DNA from: Arachis hypogaea
Lineage: Eukaryota; Streptophyta; Magnoliopsida; Fabales; Fabaceae
Direction of reading: 5' to 3'
Length of the DNA stretch: 64,000 nt
Assembly (NCBI RefSeq): GCF_003086295.3
Contig: NC_092038.1
Span: forward strand, 126,197,518 to 126,261,517
The notes under the pieces were generated by a model. It saw nothing but the letters and a program-made list of their open reading frames with translations, was not told the origin of the DNA and made no database searches. Shown piece after piece: positions 11,581 through 23,285 of this stretch; position 1 is the stretch's first letter; each line of letters starts with the position of its first letter. Made by a program: the position numbers and the translations under genes.

Positions 11581-11754
11581 GAGCATATTGGAGAAGTGGA
11601 CGCATGTTTCGAGCATCCAGAGAGTCTCGAATGCGTGAGATGGATAAGGTCGTTGAGTGAGCATAACTGGAGAAAGTATGCAGCTGATGAAGTAACCAAA
11701 ATGAAGAGCCATCTGTTGAAGTATCCTATTCATGTTGATTCAAAGGGCAATGTG
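11581..11754 (+). pseudogene. Phospholipase D C-terminal coding fragment, left half, interrupted by element D
   Basis: 58 codons read in one frame with no stop: PESLECVRW, LSEHNWRKYAADEVTKMKSHLL and KYPIHVDSKGNV-type phrases. I recognise these as the C-terminal region of a plant phospholipase D (closest in memory to the beta/gamma type), the enzyme that hydrolyses phospholipids to phosphatidate at membranes. An in-frame TAA precedes the fragment at 11575, so no upstream PLD sequence, including the HKD motifs, is visible here. The frame continues exactly across the element D insertion into 44786-44875, where the protein ends. Whether the missing upstream part was lost or lies outside the window cannot be told. 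Confidence 0.8.
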
Positions 11755-13045
11755 TGTTAAGTCTAAATTGATTTTGGGTTTTATAAATGATGACAAACAT
11801 TTTTTGGATTGAAAGCCCAATATTTTTTACTGTGTGTTTTATTGTGGCAGGTCCATAACTCATCTCACTGCCAAACAATGAAGCTGGTCAATCCATTTGA
11901 TTATTCAAGCAAATAAACAAGTCCAAGACTAGCATATGCTTCAGCAACTTAAAAAGCTAAAAGCTCCTCCTTGTATCACCGATCAAAAATCAAATGATTA
12001 TGTAATTGCTAGAAGCAATAAGAGGACAGCTGGACAAAAAAAAAGGACAAGTGTTGCTCAAATAAAGTAAAAAAAGGACACAAGGACACTCCACTAACCC
12101 AAGGACATCAACAGAGCACTATTTGGATCATGGATGGTTGAGCAAAACACAAATGAGCAAAGAGCAACAGTAGCAGAGGTTATGGAGAAAAATGAAAAAG
12201 GAGTGCATGCCAAGAAAGAAAGCAAAGAAAAGGACCACATAGGTGGTGAACGGGCTCCTCAAGCAGCAGAGATAGTGGAGTATGATGAAGGAGGACTGCA
12301 TGCCAGCAGTGAGAGCTCCAACAGGCAGCAAGGACAAGAAAATGGAAGAAGCAAAAATAAAGGCAAGCTGAAGACATATAAGGAGCCTCATTCCAACAAT
12401 CGAAGGCAAGAAAAAGAGAGCACACACTCAAAGCATCATCTCATACATGGAGCTGAAATCTTTTTCTTCTACTCAAGCTTAATTTTTTATTTTCTTGATT
12501 ATGGCTGTCTTGTGTCATTTTCTGTTTTGAGAAAAAGGCTAAACATGTGAGTTGTAAAAGCCAAGAGAGAAAAGGTAAGAGTGATGCAAAAGAGCCAATA
12601 TTTTTTTGTGTAATTGAAAGATTGAACTAGGACTAGTTCCCCTTGCCAAGTTGGCTTAGCATTTGGTGAGTTTGAATCTGTTAGGATTTTCCTTTCAAGT
12701 TGGGTTAGCACTTTGGGTGCTAAGCTTTGGTAAAGAAAGCTTAGGAATAGATACTAGTTGAATTAGGTTGTAATTCAATAGTATTGGTATTTGTAATCAG
12801 TGGATTATAGTGAAAATTCCACCATGAATTGTGGTAGAGACTGGACGTAAGATTCATGGCACTTGGAATCCGAACTAGGATATATGCTGGCATATTTCTC
12901 TTCTTCCCTTCTCTGTTTACTTTCTGCACATGGGACAAAACGAAGAAATCTCCTGCAATTCCAGCTTCAGTGAAAACAGAGTTTGAAACTTTAAGTTTTA
13001 AGCCAACTTGATTCACCCCCTTCTCAAGTTCAAGTAGAACCATCA
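11755..13045 (+). repeat. Element D 5' LTR (1291 bp)
   Basis: It begins TGTTAAGTCTAAATTG, ends AGAACCATCA, and matches 43495-44780 along its length. A possible TATA box lies at the phrase ACATATAAGGAGCC near 12376, also present in the other LTR. The open frames inside it are not genes. Confidence 0.93.
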
Positions 13046-13047
13046 AT

Positions 13048-13058
13048 TGGTATCAGAG
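13048..13058 (+). other. Primer binding site, initiator methionine tRNA (element D)
   Basis: TGGTATCAGAG lies two bases after the LTR end. It is complementary to the 3' end of initiator tRNA-Met, the usual primer of plant Ty1/copia elements. Confidence 0.9.
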
Positions 13059-13149
13059 TAAGGTCTCAAGGAGTCAAGCTTCACAGCTTGGAGTAAAGAT
13101 CCATGGTCAACAATATGGGTCATAACATCATGGCTTTCACTCTCACGAA

Positions 13150-16100
13150 AGGCGGCTTAACAATAGACCTCCCTATTTCAATGGCACCACCTATTCCTAC
13201 TGGAAAGAGAGAATGAGAATCTTCGTGCAGTCAATCGAATACAACATCTGGAAGATCATCCTCAACGGACTAGACGTTCCTACTAAACAAAATGTTGATG
13301 GAGAAGTTGTGGCAAAAAAAGATAGTGAGTGGACAGAGGAACAAAAGAAGAAGGTTGGACTCAATGCCAAGGCAATCAACCTGATACAATGTGCAATCAG
13401 TTTTGAAGAATACAGAAAAGTGTCAAGGTGCAAGATGGCTAAAGAAATCTGGGACAAGCTCAGACTCACTCATGAAGGCACTAAGCAAGTTAGGGAGACC
13501 ATAATTGATATGCTAATGAAGGAGTATGAAATGTTCAGCATGAAGGAGGATGAGAGCATCGATCAAATGTTCAAAAGGTTCTCAATAATCATCAATAATC
13601 TGGATGCCATGGGAAGGAGCTATTCTGAAGAAACCTTAGTGAGGAAGATCCTGAGGAGTCTTACTAAGAAATGGGAAGTCAAAAGCACAGCCATCTTGAT
13701 AAACCTCATTTGTAGGGTTTATCTTGTATTGATTTTAAGAGATTTTATGACCTTTTACCCACATTTATTCAATGAATTAGCATGGTTTTGTGATTCTCCC
13801 TTAATTTGTGCTTAAGTGTGAAAACATGTTTTTTAGGCCTTTAACTTGATGATTTTAATCTCCCTTTGATTCCACTAGATGCCTTGATGTGTTTGTTAGT
13901 GATTTCAGATTGAAAAGGCTAGGAATGGATCAAAGGAGTGAAGAGGAAAGCATGCAAAGTGGAGAAAATCATGAAAAGACAAAGAGCTGAACTCGCCCAT
14001 GGACGCGCGCGCGCACCTGGCGCTTACGCGCACCCTGCGAAATGGCCCATGGATGCGTACGCGTGCTGTGCACATACGCGTCGATGCTGGAATATGATTT
14101 TTTAATGAATTCGCACCCAACGAATTCTCAAGGGTTGTGGGGCCCAATTGCAACCAACTTTGGCGCCATAAATGCTATTTAAAGCCAAAGATTGAAGAAC
14201 AATGAGACTTTTTGACTTTTGATCATTTTTACACTCATTAGGATTAGTTTAGATTTAGTTTTAGAGAGAGAAGCTCTCACTTCTCTCTAGAATTAGGATT
14301 AGGATTAGATTAGTTCTTAGATCTAGGTTTTTAATTCATCTTCTTCTACTTCTACTCTTCAATTCTTTGTTGTTACATTAATCATTCTTCCATTCTTTTG
14401 TTGTAATTTCCTTTATGTTGTTCTTGTACTTTGTTGTAGATCTACCATTGTTCCTTCCATTTTCTTTCAATTCAATTCAAGGTAATTCATAATAATTGCG
14501 TTTCTTTTGATTGTTGTTGTTAATTCCTTTCAATAATTGTTAGATTCTATTCTTGTTGTCAATTTGCTTTACTTTTCTTTTGTACCTTCCAAGTGTTTGA
14601 TGAAATGCTTGGTTGGGTTTTAGTGTAGGTTTTGTTCCTCTTGACTTTGGTTGAGTAATTAGTGACTCTTGAGTTATCTAATTCCTTTGTTGATTGATAA
14701 TTAGAAGTTGCTAATTGATTTGAATGCCTCTAAAGCTAGTCTTTCCTTTAGGAGTTGATTAGGACTTGAGGAATCAAATTGATTCATCCACTTGACTTTC
14801 CTCCATGGTTAGAGGTTAACTAAGTGGGAGTAATGGATAATTTGTTGTCACAATTGAGGAGGATAACTAGGATAGGACTTCTAGTTCTCATATCTTGCCA
14901 AGAGCTTTGTTAGTTGTTAGTTTACTTTCTTGCCATTTATCTTTCATGTTTCTTATCAAAACCCCAAAAATAACTCACAACCAATAACAAGACACTTCAT
15001 TACAATTCCTACGGAGAACGACCCGAGGTTCCAATACTTCGGTTTATAAATTTAGGGGTTTGTTACTTGTGACAAACAATCTTTTGTATGAAAGGATTAT
15101 TGCTTGGTTTAGAAACTATACTTTACAACGAGATTTCATTAGTGAAATTCTAAACCGTCAAAAATCCAATCATCACATCTCTAAAAGGAATGATTTGATC
15201 AAAATCACCTATGATGAGCTAAGAGGCAAGCTGCTAGCCTACGAAATCACTCACATGACTCAAGACAAAGATGACAAAAAGAAAAGTATAGCACTGAAAT
15301 CAAGAATGACAGCCAAAGAAGAAGAATCTGATGACAGTTTCTCAGATGAAGAAATGGTGCTCTTTGCAAGAAAAATGAGAAGATTACTGAGATTCAAAAG
15401 CAAAGGCAAAGGAAGTTCTTCATCCAAAAACTTCAAGAAAGATCAAGTCAAGTTCACATGCCACCACTGCAAGGAACCAGGACACTTCAAGTCAGATTGT
15501 CCTCAACTAAAGAAAGGCAAAAAATTCAAGAAAGACAAAAAGAAAGTGATGATGGCAACATGAAAAGACTTGGAGAATGACACTAGCTCTGAGAACTCAG
15601 ATCAATGAGCTCAGCTATGCCTGATGGCTAATCATGATGATAAAGATGAGGTAGATCTCTCTGACTTATCTATTGATGAATTACACTACATTATCAAAGG
15701 CATTACTGTGAATTCTAAAAAACTCTTAGATAAGTATGCTAAATGTAAGAAAGAAAATGAGGCATTGAGGACAGAAAATGATCTTCTTTTGAAAAAGGTT
15801 AAGGCAACTGAAATCTGTAATGAAAATCTTTTAAAAGAAGAAAATAGTGCTTTACGAGCTGAATTAGAGAAATTTAAACTCAAGCACAAGGTCATTGCTT
15901 CCACTGATTTGATTTCTGAAAACAAAAAGCTGAAGGAACAAATTAAAAATTCGAATGAAGACTTAGCAAAGTTTGTTCAAGGTTCCCAAAATCTGGGTAA
16001 ACTACTTGCTTGTCAAAGGTTTGAGTCTGAAAAATCTGGACTTGGATTTAAAGAGGAAAGCAAGGCTGTTTTCAAACAAAATTTCAAAAATCTGAAGCTT

Positions 16101-16339
16101 CCTCTTCCAAGTTTTTCAAACCTAAAGGTTTCAGCAAACCTCAAAAATCAGTGAGCAAGAACCATTGCTACAAGTGCAATAGAAAAGGTCATGATCCTCC
16201 TCAATGTTTCATCTTTCTAAGGTCTTTTGGTAATGATAGTAAATTATATAAAGTTCTTCATGATTTCAATGCTCTTGGGCAACCAAGAAGATTTCACATC
16301 AAAGGATTCAAATGGATTTGGATACCTAAGGTTAGTTGA
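13150..16339 (+). pseudogene. Element D gag, split by solo LTR E and by stops
   Basis: Gag forms the particle that packages element RNA. The part before 13696 has the UBN2-type Gag core (YWKERMRIF, MAKEIWDKL, TLVRKILRSL). After the solo LTR the frame resumes at 15176 with RNDLIKITYDELRGKLLAYE, a charged low-complexity stretch and the zinc knuckle CHHCKEPGHFKSDC (CX2CX4HX4C). It stops at 15561 and again near 15606, then continues at 15624-16154 as a long coiled coil. A second knuckle, CYKCNRKGHDPPQC, lies near 16160 in another frame. Two knuckles plus a coiled-coil extension are typical of SIRE-like Gag. Several breaks make it non-functional. Confidence 0.85.
13697..15175 (+). mobile_element. 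Element E: solo LTR (1479 bp) inside element D gag
   Basis: It starts TGATAAACCTCATTTG, ends TCCAATCATCA, and is flanked by the 5-bp duplication CATCT (13692-13696 and 15176-15180). Removing it and one CATCT rejoins the D gag frame exactly (KSTAI then SKRNDL). No internal retrotransposon sequence is present, so unequal recombination between two LTRs probably left it. The family is likely a Ty3/gypsy type with long LTRs. It holds a CG-rich patch at 13999-14090 in otherwise AT-rich sequence. The plus orientation is an assumption. Confidence 0.85.
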
Positions 16340-18019
16340 AGAACATGCAGGTTTGTCTTACATCCAAGAAGAAATTGGACATGTGGTATCTTGGTAATGG
16401 ATGTTCAATGCATATGACCGAAAAGAATACTTTCTTCATTAAACTCAACAAGTATGATGGAGGATTTGTCACTTTCAGAGATAATGGTAAAGGTAAAATA
16501 ATTTCCATTGGTAAGGTTGGTAAAAAATTTTTTACTTGCATTGATAGTGTCTTTTTAGTTGATGGGTTAAAGCATAATCTATTGAGCATAAGTCAATTAT
16601 GTGACCTTGGATATACTGTAACCTTTAGAAAATCTGATTGTAGGGTCATTAATGAGAAAATAGGGGCTATTTTATTTGTTGCCAAAAGAAGTGACAATGT
16701 TTATGGTCTTACACTAGATAACCTTAAAATCCAAAATGTAACATATTTCTCTTCAATGGAATCTGAAAAATGGATGTGGCATAAGAGATTAGGACATGCT
16801 AGCATGTTCCAAATCTCTAAGCTTATTAAAAAGGGCTTAGTAAGAGGTCTTCCTAATATCAAATTTGATAAGGACATCACATGTGATGCTTGTCAAATGG
16901 GTAAACAAATAAAAACCTCTTTCAAACCCAAGGAAGACGTCTCAATTAAGAAACCATTGGAGTTGTTACATCTTGATCTGTTTGGACCAACTAGGACTCA
17001 AAAGTCTTGGAGAAAAAAGTTATGACATGGTAATTGTGGATGACTATACTAGGTTTGGTTAGGTGTTTTTTCTAGCTCATAAACATGAAGCATTTGCTGT
17101 CTTTGAAAAGTTCAGCAAGAAGATTCAAAATGAAAAGAGTTTAAAAATTATTTCAATTAGAAGTGATCATGGCAAAGAGTTTGAAAATCAATACTTTGAA
17201 TATTTTTGTGATGAACTAGGCATATCACATAACTTCTCTTGTCCTAGAACACCTCAACAAAATGGTGTTGTAGAAAGAAGAAATAGAAGTTTACAAGAAC
17301 TGGCTAGAGCTATGTTATGTGAGTATGAAGTTCCCAAGTTCTTATGGGCTGAAGCTGTGAATACAACTTGCTATGTTTTAAATAGAACCATCATAAGGAT
17401 GTTTTTGAAGAAAACTCCATATGAACTTTGGAAAGGACATCCTCCCAATCTTAGTTACTTTCATGTGTTTGGCTGCAAGTGTTTCATACTGAATATCAAA
17501 GAAAATTTAGGAAAATTTGATCCTAAAATACATGAAGGCATTTTTCATGGTTATTCCACTCATAGCAAGGCATATAGAGTATATAACAAGAACTCCAAAA
17601 CTGTTGAAGAAACCATGCATGTCACATTCTGTGGGTTTAACACTATTCCTAGTGTTTGCATAGATGATGGTCCAGGTTTTGAAGTTGAATTGACCAAGAA
17701 CACTGAGTCAGTTCCTCAAAATTCAAGTTCTCATGAAGCTGCACCTGTTAGTAGCGAAAATCCCAATTCTGCAGGAGACAATTTGGAATTATCTTCTGTT
17801 ACAGTAGACAGTACTGATGCAGAGGCCATTGTTGATCAAGAGGAACCTGAATCCTCAACTCAAACCAGAAGGCCCAGAGAATGGAAGTTTTTGAGAAACT
17901 ATCCTGAGGAATTCATAATAGGTAATCCCTCTAAAGGAATATCAACTAGATCATCTTTGAAAAGAGCTGAATCCAATAACTTAGCTCTTATATCAAAGAT
18001 TGAACCTCAAAGTATCTAA
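16336..18019 (+). pseudogene. Element D protease and integrase, degenerate
   Basis: The protease would cut the polyprotein and the integrase would insert the cDNA. The protease-like stretch starts near 16380, but the catalytic triad usually read as DSG in plant copia elements is GNG here (WYLGNGCSMHMT), so it should be inactive. The GAG-pre-integrase HHCC finger is present (WHKRLGHAS, CDACQMGK), then HLDLFGPTRTQ. A frameshift and stop follow near 17015, with the core resuming at 17063. The second and third catalytic residues are visible in RSDHGKEFEN and GVVERRNR. The frame runs on through the C-terminal linker to 18019. Confidence 0.85.
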
Positions 18020-19528
18020 GAAGCACTTTGAGAAAAATTGCAGCATGGAGGAAGAATTGCAGCAGTTTGAGAAAAATTAGGTCTAGACATTCGTGCCTCA
18101 CTCAAATGGAAAGAAAGTCACTGGAACTAAATGGATGTTCAGAAACAAATTAGGTGAAGATGGATCCATTGTCCAAAATAAATATATATTGGTTGCTCAA
18201 GGCTGTGATCAAGAGGAATGGATTGATTTCGATGAATCCTTTGCACCTGTAGCTCGAATGGAAGCAATCAGATTACTCCTTGCTTATGTAGCTCATTGTG
18301 GCTTCAAGCTATTCCAAATGGACGTAAAGTGTGCTTTCCTCAATGGTATAATAGATAGAGAGGTTTATGTGGCTCAACCACCTGGGTTTGAAAATAAAAC
18401 TTTTTCCAACCATGTTTTCAATCTAGCTAAAGTCTTGTATGGTTTAAGACAAGCTCCTAGAGCTTGGTATGAAAGGCTTAGCTCATTTTTATTGAAAAAT
18501 AAATTTCAAAGAGGAGCCACTGACACCACTTTATTTATTAAGAATTATAATGATCATTTTATTCTTGTGCAAGTTTACGTTGATGATATTATATTTGGTT
18601 CGGCTAATGAGGCTTTGTGTGCAGATTTTGCTAAGCTTATGACCAATGAATTTGATATGAGCATGATGTGAGAGCTCAATTTCTTTCTAGGCTTGCAAAT
18701 CAAACAAATTGCAGAAGGCATATTCATTCATCAAGAAAAATATGCAAAAGAACTTGTCAAAAAATTTGGGCTGGAATTTGCCAAGCCAATAGGAACCCCA
18801 TGCATCTAAATATCAAGCTTGACAAAGATAAACATGCTAGAGATGTCGATGAGACTTGCTGTAGAGGGGTGATTGGCTCTTTGATGTAGCTAACCTCCTC
18901 AAGGCCTGATATCATCCAAAGTGTTGGAGTATGCTTAAGGTTTCAATCAAAGCCTAAGGAATCACATCTCTCAGCTGTCAAGAGGATCATCCGATATGTG
19001 CTTGGTACCACTGATTATGGTTTATAGTTTTCAAAGACTGATTCTTTTCAATTAGTGGGTTTTTGTGATGCAGATTTTGCTGGGGACGGAATTGATAGAA
19101 GAAGCACAAGTGGCATGTGTTGCTTTCTTGGAAAATCACTCATTGTTTGGTCAAGTAAGAAGCAAGCTACAATGGCACTTTCAACAGTCGAAGCTGAGTA
19201 TATTGCAGCCTCCTCTTGTTGTTATTAATTATTATGGCTGAAAACTCAATTGGCTGACTATAAGCTGAATGTTTATAATATTCCATTGTTTTATGACAAC
19301 ATGAGTGCAATAAACATTTCAAAAAACCCAGTTTTGCACTCAAGAACAAAGCACATTGAAGTTCGATATCATTCTATAAGAGAACACGTGCAAAATAGAA
19401 ATTTAGATATTCAGTTTGTTAAATATGAAAGTCAGCTAGCTGATATTTTTACCAAACCATTGATAGAAGAGAGGTTCTGCAAATTACGGATTGAACTGGG
19501 CATTCTTGCTTCATCTATATTTTCTTAA
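18020..19528 (+). pseudogene. Element D reverse transcriptase and RNase H, degenerate
   Basis: RT copies element RNA into DNA and RNase H removes the RNA strand. RT begins with stops at 18018 and near 18079, then is open at 18093-18671: [20 protein letters not shown] (first Asp), [12 protein letters not shown] and the YVDDIIFG active site. TGA at 18669 ends it, but homology continues as ELNFFLGLQIKQI. RNase H is seen near 19060-19215 (FCDADFAGD, RRSTSGMCCFLG, STVEAEYIAAS) with further stops, and the tail at 19250-19528 includes ADIFTKPL. At least five stops or shifts. Confidence 0.88.
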
Positions 19529-19774
19529 TGATTCTAATGTTGAGATTTTTTGTGAATTGTCTCATAGATCGTGCTGAGATTTTTCTGACAGATGATGAGT
19601 AAACTTCATTAACTCACTATAAAGTTTACTGGATTCATAACTGGTCACAATGAGTGATGGACCTTACGTGCTGGAGTAGTTCACGAAATATGGGCTTTCT
19701 TTACTGAAACTACTGGGCCCATTCCATTCTTGCTTTCTCAAAATTTTTTTAGCATTTGCATTTCATTTTATTTG
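19529..19774. other. Element D spacer between RNase H and env-like ORF, left part
   Basis: Non-coding. It is interrupted at 19775-19779 by the GGCCT target site of element B and resumes at 41262. Confidence 0.7.
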
Positions 19775-19779
19775 GGCCT

Positions 19780-20283
19780 TGTTCTGAGGGTTACCTAAAA
19801 CTGTAGGTCGATCTCGGTCGAGATCTTCTGTGCTGGTCGGAGATGACGTGTCCGGCTTGTTGGATCTGGCGGTGCTGCTAATCCTTCATCGCCAGAGGGT
19901 GGGGGTACCTGCAAGGGACTCCGATGTTTAAGTTAGCAAGGGTATTAAGCAGGTATTGAGTAGAATCAGAGTATGAGTTATACCTAGATGCTCCAGTGTA
20001 TTTATAATGGTGTAGAGAGACCTTCCTTAGATAAGATAAGTTATCTTATCTTATCTTTATCTTCGAGTGAGGCCGTCTTATCTTTAAGGAACCGCCTTTA
20101 TCTCTGTAGGCTTGGGCTGCCCTTGGATTCGGGTCGTGTTCCTCCGTTTGGGCCTTTTATTGGGCTTTCTTGTGATTTGGCCGAGCTCTTTGAGAAGAGG
20201 TCGGGTCATCCTGACTTGAAGAGGTCGGTCGCTTTGTCTGTAGAACATCTCGGGTCGGACAGCTCGACCCTAGGGTATGAACA
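19780..20283 (-). repeat. Element B 3' LTR (504 bp)
   Basis: On the plus strand it starts TGTTCTGAGGG and ends GTATGAACA. It matches 40754-41261. On the minus strand the TATA box TATAAATA is at 20006-19999. Confidence 0.92.
20028..20085 (-). promoter_or_regulatory. GATA/I-box cluster upstream of the element B LTR TATA box
   Basis: A dense set of AGATAAG and CTTATCT units in both orientations lies 25-80 bases upstream (minus strand) of the LTR TATA box. The same cluster is in the 5' LTR near 41002-41060, with one 4-base length difference. GATA/I-box elements are known light- and metabolism-responsive plant promoter sites. That they act here is inference. Confidence 0.4.
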
Positions 20284-21104
20284 GCGGCCCTGCTCGAGCT
20301 CGGTCTTCTTTTTGAGGTTGAGTCTTTAGTTCAAAGACTTTTGATTCTTTCTCGGGTGAAGCCGATCTCGAGCATTTCGTCGCTTTTGTCTTTGTAGGGT
20401 TCCCTTTTTGAATGCAGAACGTTTCGCTTCCTTTGAAAACGCGCGCTTTTGGATTAGCGTCCTTGCCTTGGGAATGTGCAAGGGTTTTTAATGCCCCATT
20501 AATTGGTTTTTGATGCTCCGTTTCTCTTGGCTTTTATTTTGAAATTTACTTTTCAAAAAACGTTTTTCTCCTCTCTTGCTTTTGCTGTGACTTCCCTTTT
20601 TCTCCTCTCCTTCTGTTTTCTTTTGAAAACTTTACGTTTCTCGGCGTTTCTTCTTGCAACGTTTGTTCGGCTATCGTGAGTGCTTTCGACTGTGATTTCT
20701 AGCCTCCTTGTCCTCAATCTTCTTGCGTATTCTTCTCCTTTCTCAAGTTGGTTTTATTTTCCCTTCACCGTTCATTTCTGCTGTGTTGTGTTTGACTTTG
20801 AAGCTTTGATTTTGACTGAGTGCATTTTGGAAAGCTTGAATTTTTACTGTGCCTGGTTTGTCACTTTACTGATTTCTTGAATTGTTTCTGTTGAGATATT
20901 AGTCTTGTAGATTTTCCTGGAAGTTTTATTCCCCGATTGCCTCCAAAAGATGCCCCTGGGCCTTGGGTTATGTCCAGGGGTTTTCCTTTTTATCTGTTAT
21001 ACTGGCACTGAATTGTGCTGTCTGAGTGGTTTTGATTTGATCTGGGATGTTTTTACCTTTTTCAGTAATCCAATCTTTTTCTTGTTTGTAGGACTTAGTT
21101 GGCC
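20284..21104. other. Element B region between 3' LTR and antisense ORF
   Basis: Non-coding. It should hold the promoter and 5' leader of the antisense ORF (plus strand). The phrase TTTTTAATGCCCCATTAAT near 20488 resembles the same region of element A read on its minus strand. An acceptor-like TTTCTTGTTTGTAG ends at 21091, just before the ATG. Confidence 0.5.
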
Positions 21105-23085
21105 ATGTCTTCCCGAAAAAATATTGTCGAGGCATCTCCTGTGGTTCTTGAAGGGATGTTTAATTGGCTGGACTCTCTTGTCTTGTTGTGTGTTTCTTTA
21201 GCTGATTCTGAATTTTGTGTGACGCTTAGAAGGCATCATCATATCTGTAGCAATGAGGATCAGGAGAGCAATTACGAGTTAGTAGCACCCGATTCTGGTG
21301 ATAGAGTTTGCTTTCCGGTCCTAACCCAGGGGGCGTCCCTTCTTCTATGCTTATGATTTCTTTTTTGGCCAAATGAACATCATCTTTCCTTTTACCTCTT
21401 TTGAAACTGAGCTACTATGGTCTTGTAACATAGCCCTTTCGCAGTTCCATCCGAATTCGTGGGGTTTCATTAAGATTTTTCAGCTTGTTTGTCAAGAATT
21501 TAGTGTTACACCTTCTCAAACTCTTTTTCTGTATCTTTTTGTGTTGACCAAGCCTGGGACTACCAAGAAGAAAGCTTCTTGGATTTTTTTCAGGTCTGCC
21601 CAGGGACACAAAGTTTTTTCCATGTATGACGAATCTTTCTGGGATTTTAAGAATTACTTCTTTAAGGTCCAGGCTGCTGAAGGAGCCCGACCTTTCTTTC
21701 TGGATGAGAATAATGAACCCTGCTTTCCCTTAGAGTGGCAGAGGAACGTAGTGGTATCCTGATATACTTGGGAGATGTTGAGCGAGGTCGAGCAGGCCTT
21801 TGTGAATGTTTTGGAGGATATTTGGGGGGAACCTCCTCATTTGGATACTAAAAAATCTTTGGGAGACCCGTCCCTTATTCGAACTGCTTTGGGTACTGCC
21901 TTGATATATTTTTTTTGTTGTTTTCTTCCTACTTTTCTCCCGGTTTGATAAATTGTTGTTTTTCATTTTTCAGAGATGGCCAAGAATAATGATGTAATGA
22001 AGGCTTTCAAGAAGGCGAGGAAAGCTACTGCAGCTCAAAACATCTCGGCCCGGGTTGATGGGGAAAGAACTTCCCAAGCTCCTTTGAAGCCACCCGTGCC
22101 GAGCTCTCCTGGCTCGAGGAGAATGATCCCTACACCTCGGGTCCATTTAGTGGATCCCCCTCAATCTTCTACTGCTGTTGTGATTTCTTCTTCGGCCGCC
22201 CTTCTTCCAAAAAGACCTCAAACTGTTGAACTTTTCAATCTAGATGCCCCGGATTTTGACCCTATTGGTTTTGTGGACCAGCAGATCGCACCTTATGGTG
22301 CTCTTTCCATGGATGATGTATCTCTCCTTCATCACTTAGATTTTATAACTCAGAGTAGTGTTAAGATGGCTCATATGGGAGCTGCTTTGTATCAAACTGC
22401 CCAAAATCTGCCTTTGCATGCTACCAAAGCCTTTATGAAGGAAGCTAAGCAAGAGTTTGATTGGATGAAGGGTCTAAAAGAGGAGTTTAAAGCGGAGGTG
22501 ACTAAACTGAAGAAGGAGCTGGAGGGGGAGAAGGCCAGCTCTCTTGACCTGGCAGCCTCTGTGCGATTGGCTGAGGATGTGGCTTTGAAGCATAAAGAAA
22601 GCTATGTCACGTCCTACCGAGAAGTAATGCGTCTTCAGGAGGAGCTAGAGTCGGCTCAGGTTGATTATTCCGAGCTCTAGGGTCATCTTGTGGGCAGCGT
22701 AACTGCTGCTTACGAGAACCTGAAGGAGCAGGTTCAGATTATCGCTCCGGGAGCTGATCTTGCTTTATTTAGTTTGGATAATATTGTGAAGGATGGCAAG
22801 CTCGTTCCCGAGGACCCTGATGATGATGATGTTGAACCTCCCTCTGAGCCTATTGCTAAAGCTTCTGTTGTGTCGGCTCCTTCAACTCCTGCTTGTTCTG
22901 TGGCCGATCCTAATTGCCAGATATTAAATCGGGATGACGGGACAGTGAACGCAGTGCCTCTCCAGACTCGCCCTCCTTCACCCCGAGTTGATGTTGCTGA
23001 GAAGTCTTCCAATGTTGACTGGGTTTTCTTCTTGTTTAATGTGGATAGCCTGGTTTGTGGGCTTTTGAACTCTTTATCTTTGTAA
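21105..23085 (+). pseudogene. Element B antisense extra ORF, spliced, broken
   Basis: Homologue of the element A ORF, again opposite to pol. Exon 1 starts at ATG 21105 and shares the phrases CVTLRRHHHICS, FHPNSWGFIKIFQ and FWDFKNYFFKVQAAEG. It breaks near 21340 (shift and stop) and at 21759 (TGA). The intron runs from GTACTG near 21894 to TTTTTCAG at 21973, the same position and phase as in A, after which ATGGCCAAG starts the conserved exon 2. Exon 2 has a Pro/Ser linker, coiled coil and acidic tail, with one TAG at 22678. Shared phrases near the end (IAPGADL against IAPDLDL) confirm homology. The shared intron means splicing predates the split of the two copies. Confidence 0.78.
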
Positions 23086-23285
23086 ATTGTGTTTTTGCTG
23101 ACTGTTGATACTTTTTGGGTTGCTTGTTTAGCAACTTTTATTTTGCAAAGAACAAAGTAGTTTCCGAGCTTCTTGGGCTGATTTTGGTGGCCTTTGAAGC
23201 TTGCTATTTATCAAAACTTAGTAGTTTTTATATCATGTCTGCTTGTGCTCGTCTTGGTAACTTCGTAGGCTTGGACTTTGTTTGT

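Noticed and set aside
12128..12550. Open frames on both strands in the element D LTRs (also 43833-44288)
   Set aside because: Present in both LTRs with differing breaks; LTR sequence, no domain, opposite strands open by composition.
13905..14153. Minus-strand open frame in solo LTR E
   Set aside because: Arises from the CG-rich patch inside a defined LTR.
13697..15175. Solo LTR E as an LTR of element C or D
   Set aside because: Its ends (TGATAAACC to CAATCATCA) and interior differ from both; it has its own target duplication.
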